Part shown: piece by piece, positions 57,538 through 64,000 of the stretch
Position numbering within the stretch: the stretch's first letter is position 1
How the letters are laid out: the number at the start of each line of letters is the position of its first letter
DNA from: Pontibacter silvestris
Lineage (GTDB): Bacteria; Bacteroidota; Bacteroidia; Cytophagales; Hymenobacteraceae
Reading direction: 5' to 3'
NCBI RefSeq assembly: GCF_020907275.1
Contig: NZ_JAJJWI010000018.1
Location: 44,725-108,724, forward strand
Length of the DNA stretch: 64,000 bases
Made by a program: the position numbers and the translations under genes
The notes under the pieces: model-generated
Told to the model about the DNA's origin: nothing
Databases searched by the model: none
The model's input: the letters and a program-made list of their open reading frames with translations, nothing else

Positions 57538-57601
57538 TAGCTTTGTAAAAAGAAAAAAGAGGCACTTTAAGCGAGGTCTCTTTTTTCTTTTTACAAAGCT
57601 A
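57538..57601. terminator. Bidirectional terminator, perfect 24-bp stem
   Basis: Arms 57538-57561 and 57578-57601 are perfect reverse complements with a 16-nt loop. Lies between the convergent SpoIIAA-like and isoaspartyl peptidase genes. Confidence 0.88.
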
Positions 57602-57644
57602 GGCTCTTCAGCTTCAGACGCTAACTACAAAGTACTTGTTAAAG

Positions 57645-58685
57645 CTATTCTTTATAGATTAAAACATCACTTTTACCTTCTTTAATGTAGCCCCGGTACA
57701 TGCCTGCTGAGTTGAAGGTCATCGTGAAATTTCCTTTTCTGTCTAAAGCAATAACCCCTCCTTCACCTTTTCGCTCTACCAGCTTTTTCATAACAACTTC
57801 ATCTGCTGCCTTTTTAACGGAGTAGCCTTTGTAATCCATTAGTGCTGCAATATCGTGTCCAACTACAGAACGGATAAAGTATTCGCCATGCCCTGTAGCC
57901 GAAACAGCACAGGTATTATTATCAGCATAGGTACCTGCCCCAATAATAGGCACATCACCTACACGGCCATAGCGCTTGTTCGTCATACCGCCTGTGGAGG
58001 TAGCCGCAGCTAAGTTACCGTAAGCGTCCAGAGCAACGGCTCCAACTGTACCAAACTTTTTACCTTCTATAAAGATGTTTTCGTTATTGCTTGTGCCATT
58101 ACTACTGTGGTCAAGTTGTGTTTCCTCTTTGCCTTTGATGTTCTGTAGTTGCTGATACCGGGTTTCTGTATAGAAATAAGAAGGATCGACAATCTTCAGG
58201 CCTTTCTCTCTGGCAAACTTTTCAGCCCCGCTCCCAATCATCATTACGTGCTCAGACTGCTCCATTACAGCGCGAGCTGCCGAAATTGGGTTCTTGATAG
58301 TCGTTATGCTGGCCACAGCGCCGGCATTAAGGGTTTTGCCATCCATAATGGCAGCATCCATTTCATTTTTACCCTCGTTTGTAAAAACAGCTCCTTTACC
58401 TGCATTGAACAGAGGAGAGTCTTCCATTACATGTATAGTAGCCTCTACAGCATCAAGGCTTGTGCCGCCTTTCTTTAGTACAGCATAACCTGTCTGCAGC
58501 GCCTCATTCAGCACTTCGCGATAAGCCTTCTCTTTTTCAGGAGTCATGTTCTCTCTGGTGATGGTACCTGCGCCGCCATGTATCACCAGCGTTACTTTAC
58601 TATAATCCGGCTTTGTTTGTGCCTGTGCCAAGTTTATAAAGCCGGATAACAGAAGCAAGCACAGGAAATGTAATTGTTTTTTCAT
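57645..58685 (-). CDS. Isoaspartyl peptidase / L-asparaginase (Ntn hydrolase), exported
   Basis: Cleaves isoaspartyl peptides or asparagine. The autoprocessing Thr is in KFGTVGAVALDAYGNLAAATSTGGMTNKRYGRVGDVPIIGAGTYAD, the hallmark of the family. The N-terminal LVIHGGAGTI and the GGTSLDAVEATIHVMEDSPLFNAGKGAVF block are also there. A signal peptide (LCLLLLSGFINLAQAQ) places it in the periplasm. 346 residues, normal. Confidence 0.93.
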   Translation of the reverse strand: MKKQLHFLCLLLLSGFINLAQAQTKPDYSKVTLVIHGGAGTITRENMTPEKEKAYREVLNEALQTGYAVLKKGGTSLDAVEATIHVMEDSPLFNAGKGAVFTNEGKNEMDAAIMDGKTLNAGAVASITTIKNPISAARAVMEQSEHVMMIGSGAEKFAREKGLKIVDPSYFYTETRYQQLQNIKGKEETQLDHSSNGTSNNENIFIEGKKFGTVGAVALDAYGNLAAATSTGGMTNKRYGRVGDVPIIGAGTYADNNTCAVSATGHGEYFIRSVVGHDIAALMDYKGYSVKKAADEVVMKKLVERKGEGGVIALDRKGNFTMTFNSAGMYRGYIKEGKSDVLIYKE

Positions 58686-58867
58686 GGTTAGTATAATAAG
58701 GTAAAATGTAAAGGTTAGTTTGCTTACAAGCTTAGTAATTTTATAAGTCCTAAATTAGGCTTTTTGCCTGAAGAAGAAAACGTAACAGTCAAACAGTCAA
58801 ACAATAAATCAGGAACAGACACAACGCCTAACCTAAAGCTTCTGCAGCTTATGCTTATATTCGCCAC

Positions 58868-59266
58868 ATGATGTTGATAGATAAACTAGCATGGATTGAA
58901 ATCCGGGACAAAAAGATTTTAAGCACCCGCAGCAAAGGCAAAGATACTTACTATATACCTGGAGGCAAGCGCGAAGCAGGAGAATCAGACCATCAGGCAC
59001 TTATACGAGAAATACAGGAAGAGTTGAGCGTTACGCTGGCCCCGGAAACACTGGAGTATTTGGCTACATTTCAGGCTCAAGCACATGGGCATGCACCAGG
59101 GGTAAAAGTAAAAATGCAGTGCTATAAAGGTTCCTGCATAGGAGACATTGTAGCCAACAATGAAATTGAAGAAGTAGTGTGGCTAAGCTATAGCGACCGA
59201 AACTTGGTATCTCCTGTAGACAAGCTTATTTTCGACTGGTTAAAGCAGCAGTACCTGATTGATTAA
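58868..59266 (+). CDS. Nudix hydrolase
   Basis: Hydrolyses a nucleoside diphosphate linked to another group. The Nudix box GGKREAGESDHQALIREIQEELSV lies near residue 36 with the REIQEEL glutamates intact. 132 residues, an ordinary small Nudix domain; substrate unknown. The start ATG at 58868 or 58871 is equally possible. Confidence 0.88.
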   Translation: MMLIDKLAWIEIRDKKILSTRSKGKDTYYIPGGKREAGESDHQALIREIQEELSVTLAPETLEYLATFQAQAHGHAPGVKVKMQCYKGSCIGDIVANNEIEEVVWLSYSDRNLVSPVDKLIFDWLKQQYLID

Positions 59267-59305
59267 GGCTAAACACACTTAAACTTGCACTGGGTATTAA
59301 ATTGA

Positions 59306-59705
59306 ACAATCGCAGCTTTTTCTATTATTATTTGTGCTTCCGGTTTTGCTGCAGTATTTCTTGTGCTTTCTCTTTACGGGACCACCCTTACCCTTAAAGA
59401 TGTAATACAACCTGTGTTATAGTTTACTTCCTGTAGCATTTTACCTGGCGTGGCCTTGAGTAACAGAGCTGTACTTACACAGCCGGTTACAAAAAAGCAC
59501 TTCTATCAGCTGCTCATGTTATGAGCTTGGCTTAGTTTACCTGCTGCTATATGCAGCACTACTTATTTATGCTGTTACAACAGCAAGAGAAAGCCTGATT
59601 TTTCCTTTTGCGATAGTTTTTATGTTTGTGCCATCTCACTTTTCTGCCACATTCTGCTCATTATATATTTTATATATTTTTTATTTTGTGGCCATTTCTA
59701 CATAA
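59306..59705 (+). pseudogene. Remnant of a polytopic membrane protein, frameshift plus one stop
   Basis: An open stretch from 59306 encodes a hydrophobic segment (AAFSIIICASGFAAVFLVLS) up to a TAG at 59420. A shift at about 59415 continues in another frame with one internal TGA (59457) and then 81 open codons to 59705, encoding YLLLYAALLIYAV and SLIFPFAIVFMFVP. Two frames with long membrane-type stretches in succession are unlikely by chance. No intact start is visible. The end recalls the C-terminal membrane part of family 2 glycosyltransferases, but this is weak. A real gene elsewhere in the genome would be the parent. Confidence 0.45.
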
Positions 59706-59824
59706 GTAATTGAAAAACAAAATCTATAGATACAACTGAGTTTGTAAAGCCATTCTACTTATAGGTTTTCCTGCCTTTGGGTATTAGTTTTATTTAACAA
59801 CGATTTAACTATATATAAAATAAA

Positions 59825-59832
59825 TATATTTG
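59825..59832 (+). promoter_or_regulatory. -7 element (TATATTTG) upstream of the OmpA lipoprotein gene
   Basis: Exact TAnnTTTG match 210 nt before the OmpA ATG. If used, the leader is unusually long. Confidence 0.4.
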
Positions 59833-60041
59833 TGGCCTGATTGTTGCTTTTACAACTCAAACGAAGGAGTTAGTAGAAATTATAACTCTAGACAAGATAG
59901 TAAAAGGTAAGGAACACCTTAGATAAGCCTAACAAAATATATAGTTTTTCGATTTTTTATAGCTTGAACACCAATATTTTATCATATTTGCTAACGACAT
60001 TCATTAACTATCACTAATCATAAACAACAAATCAAGTAAAA

Positions 60042-60752
60042 ATGAAAGTTAATTTCTTCAAAGCATCTTTATCGATGCTGCTGTGCTCCAGCCTTTTAGC
60101 CTCTTGTGTTTCTTCTAAAAAATACGAAGATCTTCAAGCAAGTAAAGAAGCCCTTGAGCGTGAACAAGCCGCAAGCCGCCAAAAAGTTGATGAGCTGACA
60201 GCCAGCCTGAAAGACCGTGAGCAAAAGCTTGCTCAGATGGAGCGTGCTATGAATGAGCAGCAGAAAGTATTAGACAACCTGAAAAACGAAGTTAACACGG
60301 CTCTGCAAGGCTTCAACCAAGGTGACCTGCATGTAAGCATTCGTGATGGTAAAGTTTATGTGTCTATGTCTGATAAGCTTCTTTTTGCAACTGGTAGCAC
60401 TAAAGTAAATACCAACGGCAAAAGAGCTATTGACCAGTTAGTAAGCGTACTAACTAAAAACCAGCAAGTTGGCGTAATGGTAGAAGGCCACACAGATGAT
60501 GTTAGTGTATTAACCGGTATGAGATACCTTACTGACAACTGGGACCTGAGCGTACTTCGTGCTACAGAAATTACTCGTATGATGACTGAGAAAGGTCTTT
60601 CTCCTGATAGGGTAACTGCAGCAGGTCGTTCTTTCTATATGCCTGTTGATACTGGCCGCTCAGCTGAAGCAAAAGCTAAAAACCGCCGTACTGAAATTAT
60701 CTTAACTCCTGACTTCACCGAGATTTACAAAATCTTAGGTATCCAGGCTTAG
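60042..60752 (+). CDS. OmpA-family lipoprotein with coiled-coil linker
   Basis: Ties the outer membrane to peptidoglycan. A signal peptide ends with the lipobox LASC at residues 19-22. Then a coiled coil (EALEREQAASRQKVDELTASLKDREQKLAQMERAMNEQQ) and the OmpA domain with VEGHTDDVSVLTG and LSPDRVTAAGRSFYMP, AKAKNRRTEIIL. 236 residues. It resembles Pal/YiaD-type proteins. Followed by its own terminator. Confidence 0.9.
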   Translation: MKVNFFKASLSMLLCSSLLASCVSSKKYEDLQASKEALEREQAASRQKVDELTASLKDREQKLAQMERAMNEQQKVLDNLKNEVNTALQGFNQGDLHVSIRDGKVYVSMSDKLLFATGSTKVNTNGKRAIDQLVSVLTKNQQVGVMVEGHTDDVSVLTGMRYLTDNWDLSVLRATEITRMMTEKGLSPDRVTAAGRSFYMPVDTGRSAEAKAKNRRTEIILTPDFTEIYKILGIQA

Positions 60753-60771
60753 TTAATTCTATAGCAATAGT

Positions 60772-60806
60772 AAAAGCCAGTGATCAGTACAGGGTCACTG
60801 GCTTTT
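60772..60806 (+). terminator. Terminator after the OmpA lipoprotein
   Basis: Perfect 12-bp stem AAAAGCCAGTGA with TCACTGGCTTTT (60772-60783 and 60795-60806), T run following; convergent with the next gene. Confidence 0.85.
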
Positions 60807-60831
60807 TCATTATCTGCAGCTTAGGGTATAG

Positions 60832-61353
60832 CTAGCTACCAATTTCTGATTTCATTTCTTTTGCCTGCCTGATAGCTTGGTATAGCTCATGCGCTCTTTG
60901 AGAACCAATGAGCAATGGTTTCTTGTTGTAGAATAACAATTCAACACCTTCATTGCCAGACATGTTATAGGCTTTCCCTTTACGCCCCCACCTGATTCCC
61001 CACCCGCCATAGTCTCCAATGGGGCTGTACACTACTTTCTCATAAGTGCGCACCAAACGCAAAGGTACGCGCACAGGGTTTAGATGGAACGGAGAAAAAT
61101 ACACTTGCAGCATACCCGGCAGTACCTCTGTTGTTAAGTTCATCTTGTAAAAGAACAAAGGCAAATACACTCCAACAACAGCAAACACAACACTTAACTC
61201 TACATCGGAAACAGGATTATTACCATAAGTACCGCTTAACAGTACCTGATAAACAAAACCTACCCAGAATATAGCAGCAAAAGCAAGCACTACTGTCCAG
61301 AGCCCCAACTGCCTGAACCGTTGCTTTTCCTGAAAGAGCACTGTTTCTGCCAT
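60832..61353 (-). CDS. Hypothetical membrane protein (DUF6141-like)
   Basis: 173 residues with two N-terminal hydrophobic segments (LWTVVLAFAAIFWVGFVYQVLL and VVFAVVGVYLPLFF) and a C-terminal globular part of strands (LRLVRTYEKVVYSPIGDYGGWGIRWGRKGKAYNMSG, EGVELLFYNKKPLLIGSQ), a layout like PH-type DUF6141 proteins as I recall. No function known. The metB-like gene upstream is separated by a terminator. Confidence 0.7.
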   Translation of the reverse strand: MAETVLFQEKQRFRQLGLWTVVLAFAAIFWVGFVYQVLLSGTYGNNPVSDVELSVVFAVVGVYLPLFFYKMNLTTEVLPGMLQVYFSPFHLNPVRVPLRLVRTYEKVVYSPIGDYGGWGIRWGRKGKAYNMSGNEGVELLFYNKKPLLIGSQRAHELYQAIRQAKEMKSEIGS

Positions 61354-61387
61354 CTTTGCATCACCTTATAAAATAAGGATACGAAAA

Positions 61388-61415
61388 AAGCCACCTACGG
61401 CTACAGCAGGTGGCT
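61388..61415 (-). terminator. Terminator after the cystathionine gamma-synthase-type gene
   Basis: Stem AGCCACCT/AGGTGGCT, with an A run on the plus strand that becomes a T run on the transcribed minus-strand message. Confidence 0.8.
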
Positions 61416-61443
61416 CTTCATATATTAATTTACAGGCTCTTTG

Positions 61444-62586
61444 TTACTGCCCTATTGCCTGCTCCAGGTCAGCAATTAAGTCTTCTACATCTTCCACACC
61501 TACACTTAAGCGGATAAGTGAATCGCTAAGGCCTGCTTTTAAACGCTCTGCACTCGGAATGCTGGCATGTGTCATGGTGGCTGGGTGCCCGCAGAGCGAC
61601 TCTACACCACCTAACGATTCGGCCAAAGAGAAATAATGCAGGCGTTCCAGTACTTTAGTTGCATCATCTACCTTATCTCCTTTCAGCTCAAATGAAACCA
61701 TGCCTCCAAAATCACGCATCTGCTCTTTAGCTACATTATGGTTGTAGTGGTCTTCAAAACCAGGCCAGTACACTTTTCCTACCTTCGGATGATTACGCAG
61801 GTACTCCGCAACTTTTCGTCCGTTCAGGCAGTGGCGCTCCATGCGCAGGTGCAAGGTTTTAATGCCACGCAGCACCAGGAAGCAATCCTGCGGACCGGGG
61901 GTGGCACCGCAAGCGTTCTGAATAAACGCCAGCCGGTCTCTTAGGTCATCGTCTTTTACAACTATGGCCCCCATCACCACATCAGAGTGACCAGCCATGT
62001 ACTTCGTAAGGGAGTGCATCACAATATCGGCACCCAAATCGAGTGGTGTTTGCATATAGGGCGTGGCAAAGGTATTATCAGCCACCAGCAACAGGCTATG
62101 TTCCTTAGCAATAGCGGCACAGCCTTTGATATCAATAATGTTGAGCAACGGGTTTGTAGGAGTCTCCACCCAAATCATGCGTGTATTTTCATTCACCAAC
62201 TCTTCTACCTTACTTAAGTTGCCCATATTGGTGAAGTGGAACTTAATGCCGTAGTTTTGGAAAATTCGTGTGAAGATGCGGTAACTGCCACCATACAGGT
62301 CGTTCGTTGAGATAACCTCATCGCCAGGCTTCAGCAGCTTAATAATAGCATCTACAGCTGCCATGCCAGAAGCAAAGCATAAGCCGTGCTTTCCATTTTC
62401 CAATGCAGCCAGCGAGTTTTGCAATGCTGTGCGAGTGGGGTTATGTGTGCGGGAGTATTCATAGCCTTTGTGGTCGCCCGGAGACTTTTGTACGTATGTA
62501 GAGGTCTGGTAAATAGGTGTCATGATGGCACCTGTGGCTGGATCTGGCTCTATGCCAGCATGTATTGCTTTGGTTCCGAACTTCAT
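61444..62586 (-). CDS. Trans-sulfuration PLP enzyme (cystathionine gamma-synthase/lyase type)
   Basis: PLP enzyme of methionine and cysteine metabolism. The PLP lysine lies in DIVMHSLTKYMAGHSDVVMG near residue 197; upstream blocks AIHAGIEPDPATGAIMTPIYQTSTY, HGLCFASGMAAVDAII and MIWVETPTNPLLNIIDI match the family, and the C-terminal SLGGVESLCGHPATMTHASIP as well. 380 residues, normal. Synthase and lyase cannot be told apart from sequence alone. A -7 box (TAATTTTG, minus, 62628-62635) lies upstream. Confidence 0.93.
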   Translation of the reverse strand: MKFGTKAIHAGIEPDPATGAIMTPIYQTSTYVQKSPGDHKGYEYSRTHNPTRTALQNSLAALENGKHGLCFASGMAAVDAIIKLLKPGDEVISTNDLYGGSYRIFTRIFQNYGIKFHFTNMGNLSKVEELVNENTRMIWVETPTNPLLNIIDIKGCAAIAKEHSLLLVADNTFATPYMQTPLDLGADIVMHSLTKYMAGHSDVVMGAIVVKDDDLRDRLAFIQNACGATPGPQDCFLVLRGIKTLHLRMERHCLNGRKVAEYLRNHPKVGKVYWPGFEDHYNHNVAKEQMRDFGGMVSFELKGDKVDDATKVLERLHYFSLAESLGGVESLCGHPATMTHASIPSAERLKAGLSDSLIRLSVGVEDVEDLIADLEQAIGQ

Positions 62587-62627
62587 AGTTTTAATGGTTT
62601 CTTAAAAATCAGTATGATGCAAGATAA

Positions 62628-62635
62628 CAAAATTA
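62628..62635 (-). promoter_or_regulatory. -7 element (TAATTTTG) for the trans-sulfuration gene
   Basis: Exact TAnnTTTG match on the minus strand, 41 nt before the ATG at 62586. No riboswitch is seen in the short leader. Confidence 0.5.
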
Positions 62636-62751
62636 GCAAGGATGGCACTACTCAAGTATATACTGCTTACGGAAGTCGGGCTACGATAAGTTTTCATTGT
62701 TGGGTTATACTTCCTTCCTTTGCCTTTCATCTGTCAAAGAAAAACTGATAC

Positions 62752-63471
62752 ATGAGTAGAATTATTTGGCTGAAAAGCCTCTTACGCGAAAACGCCTCTA
62801 CATTTATATCGATGGTTTTACTGGTGGTAGTACCGGTAGTAGTTAGTTCTACACTAGCCTACTTTTTCTACCAGCACCAAGTGCTGCTTCAGAACCTGGC
62901 GTGGTGGCAAATGCTGCTTTACTTTGCAGTTGTGTCGGTTACCATGGGGCTTGCGCTTACACCTACTACGTTTGTGGCACTGGTAAGTGGCTTTTACTTA
63001 GGCTGGAGTGGCTTTCCTGGCGTGGTCTTATCATATGGTGCCGCTGCAATTGTAGGATACAGTATTGCCAAGGTAATAGACCATGGCAAAATGATGGGTT
63101 TCCTTAACCAGTTTGAAAAATCCAGGCTGCTGATGCAGGAACTGCAACACCAAAGCTGGAGCCTGATCTTCTTAACCCGCATTTCGCCGGTACTACCCTT
63201 TGCCCTGATGAACTTTGTATTGTCGTTGCTTCAGGTTAGTATGAAAAAATTTCTTATAGCCAGTATTGTCGGTATGCTACCGCGCACTTTTTTCTTCTTC
63301 TGGATAGGAACAAAGGCTAATGACATCATAAATTTGCTGCAAAACCCCGACAGTGGCAGTAACGGACGCCTGCTTATGATCGTATTGATAATCATATCTA
63401 TAGCTGGTCTATACTTTATTTTTGACCGGGCCCTGAAGAAAGCTTTGAAACGGGCCAGCACTAAAAATTAA
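62752..63471 (+). CDS. TVP38/TMEM64 family membrane protein
   Basis: Integral membrane protein of the SNARE-associated (DedA-like) superfamily; function in bacteria is unclear, lipid-related in some. 239 residues, about six hydrophobic segments. Family landmarks are VALVSGFYLGWSGFPGVVLSYGAAAIVGYSIAK and the FLTRISPVLPFALMNFVLSLLQVSMKKFLIASIVGMLPRTFFFFWIG block. Followed by the tRNA-Arg gene. Confidence 0.92.
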   Translation: MSRIIWLKSLLRENASTFISMVLLVVVPVVVSSTLAYFFYQHQVLLQNLAWWQMLLYFAVVSVTMGLALTPTTFVALVSGFYLGWSGFPGVVLSYGAAAIVGYSIAKVIDHGKMMGFLNQFEKSRLLMQELQHQSWSLIFLTRISPVLPFALMNFVLSLLQVSMKKFLIASIVGMLPRTFFFFWIGTKANDIINLLQNPDSGSNGRLLMIVLIIISIAGLYFIFDRALKKALKRASTKN

Positions 63472-63537
63472 TTTTTTTTCAAGCAGCACTTGCGTATTAA
63501 GAAAAAACGCTGTTATTTTGCATCACAATAACGGAAT

Positions 63538-63611
63538 GGTCACGTAGCTCAACTGGATAGAGCATCTGACTACGAATCAGAAGGTTAGGGGTTCGACTCC
63601 CTTCGCGACCA
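63538..63611 (+). tRNA. tRNA-Arg (anticodon ACG)
   Basis: 74 nt fold into a full cloverleaf: acceptor GGTCACG with CGCGACC, D arm GCTC/GAGC, anticodon stem TCTGA/TCAGA with loop CTACGAA (anticodon ACG), 5-nt variable loop, and T arm AGGGG/CCCTT with TTCGACT. The acceptor has an A-C mismatch at pair 5-68 (63542 with 63606). The 3' CCA is not encoded. Confidence 0.93.
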
Positions 63612-63624
63612 CACTTTTACACTT

Positions 63625-63660
63625 AATGCCGCTAAGACTCAATACCTTAGCGGCATTTTA
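63625..63660 (+). terminator. Terminator after tRNA-Arg
   Basis: Perfect 12-bp stem AATGCCGCTAAG (63625-63636) with CTTAGCGGCATT (63646-63657), then TTATTTT. Confidence 0.8.
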
Positions 63661-63770
63661 TTTTATATTCACCACACAAATTCACCACTTATTGTCCTTC
63701 GCTTAATGTTTCTATAGTTAAATTTTACAAATTATAATTTTTGTAAATAAGACGAATAAAATAAAAAGGC

Positions 63771-63806
63771 TACCTGGTGTGGATAGCCTTTTTTATCATG
63801 ATGTAG
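63771..63806. terminator. Second terminator-like hairpin near the window end
   Basis: ATAAAAAGGCTA pairs with TAGCCTTTTTTAT around a 10-nt loop. No gene before it in the window needs it, so it may end a gene on the minus strand beyond 64000 or be an orphan. Confidence 0.6.
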
Positions 63807-64000
63807 AACATATAAGACCAGCTTTAGAAGCTCCTAACCCCTTCATATATGTTAGGTATAAAATCTATCAGAAGCTTTCTCTTAAGCCTTCAGCATTTAA
63901 ATGATATAGACTCTACAGTTTAGTTGAATATAATTTGAGAATAAACAATCATTGTCTGTCATTCTCACATGCGTTTGTCGGCTCCCCAATTTTAGAACTA

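Larger units (their letters stand above)
59267..60041. other. Long intergenic region with a decayed gene and an OmpA leader
   Basis: 775 bases without an intact gene. 59306-59705 holds a broken membrane-protein gene. A -7 box (TATATTTG) at 59825-59832 may start a leader of about 210 nt for the OmpA gene at 60042. The remainder is AT-rich without other recognised features. Confidence 0.55.
63612..64000. other. End of window: two terminators, no supported gene
   Basis: 389 bases. Apart from the tRNA terminator and a second terminator-like hairpin at 63771-63806, nothing is supported. A short open stretch on the minus strand near the end could be the edge of a gene outside the window, but it has no start or recognisable domain. 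Confidence 0.4.

Noticed and set aside
63538..63660. Integration site (att) for a mobile element at the tRNA-Arg gene
   Set aside because: No repeat of the tRNA 3' end, integrase or mobile gene is visible in the window; only the tRNA terminator follows.
63820..64000. Possible partial gene on the minus strand at the window edge
   Set aside because: About 34 open codons only, no start, no recognisable residues.

Overview
The window reads as a stretch of chromosome from a Bacteroidota bacterium, most likely of the order Cytophagales (a Pontibacter/Hymenobacter-like relative; the genus is inference). The evidence: promoter-like sites of the TTTG / TAnnTTTG type that Bacteroidota use, weak Shine-Dalgarno signals, an S16 protein with a long charged tail, a Rho factor with a large Arg/Asn/Asp-rich insertion, a Bacteroidota-type LptD, an OmpA protein with thrombospondin type 3 repeats, and many small secreted proteins with no known function. 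It is ordinary core chromosome: no insertion sequence, prophage, CRISPR array or rRNA operon was seen.

Layout. 1-5.1 kb: cell envelope (partial amidase, LptD), pantothenate synthesis (panB) and an RluA-type pseudouridine synthase. 5.4-8.7 kb: a fatty acid desaturase, then the conserved rpsP-rimM-trmD-rplS translation block. 8.8-11.9 kb: a lipoprotein related to family I pyrophosphatases but with altered active-site residues, a pterin pair (PTPS and folE) and an SDR-type epimerase. 11.9-17.4 kb: penicillin-binding protein 1A facing a four-gene operon that includes a UbiA prenyltransferase and a methyltransferase-like membrane protein. 17.4-24.1 kb: rho, serS, a GT9 glycosyltransferase pair and a PolX protein whose polymerase residues look lost. 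24.5-30 kb: small secreted proteins, an EVE protein, pyrR-pyrB and a luciferase-like oxidoreductase. 30-40.8 kb: OmpA/TSP3 protein, Xaa-Pro aminopeptidase, glycosyltransferase, M16 peptidase, O-methyltransferase, LysM transglycosylase and an MFS exporter.

41.1-48.4 kb is the thiamine locus: a TPP riboswitch, a short leader ORF, then thiS-thiC-thiE-thiG-thiH and a ThiF/MoeB-rhodanese fusion, with a convergent TenI/ThiE-like gene. ThiS, ThiF, ThiG and ThiH make the thiazole, ThiC the pyrimidine, and ThiE joins them. No thiD is present here. dnaE follows, then trxA, several unknown secreted proteins, an isoaspartyl peptidase, a Nudix hydrolase, a decayed membrane-protein gene, an OmpA lipoprotein, a cystathionine gamma-synthase-type enzyme, a TVP38/TMEM64 protein and a tRNA-Arg(ACG).

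The points most worth a second look are two probable pseudoenzymes (the pyrophosphatase-like lipoprotein and PolX), the PTPS-II-type pterin pair, the unnamed UbiA operon, the small ORF between the TPP riboswitch and thiS, a recurring AT-rich element just upstream of genes, and a set of unusually long, perfectly paired terminators between genes.
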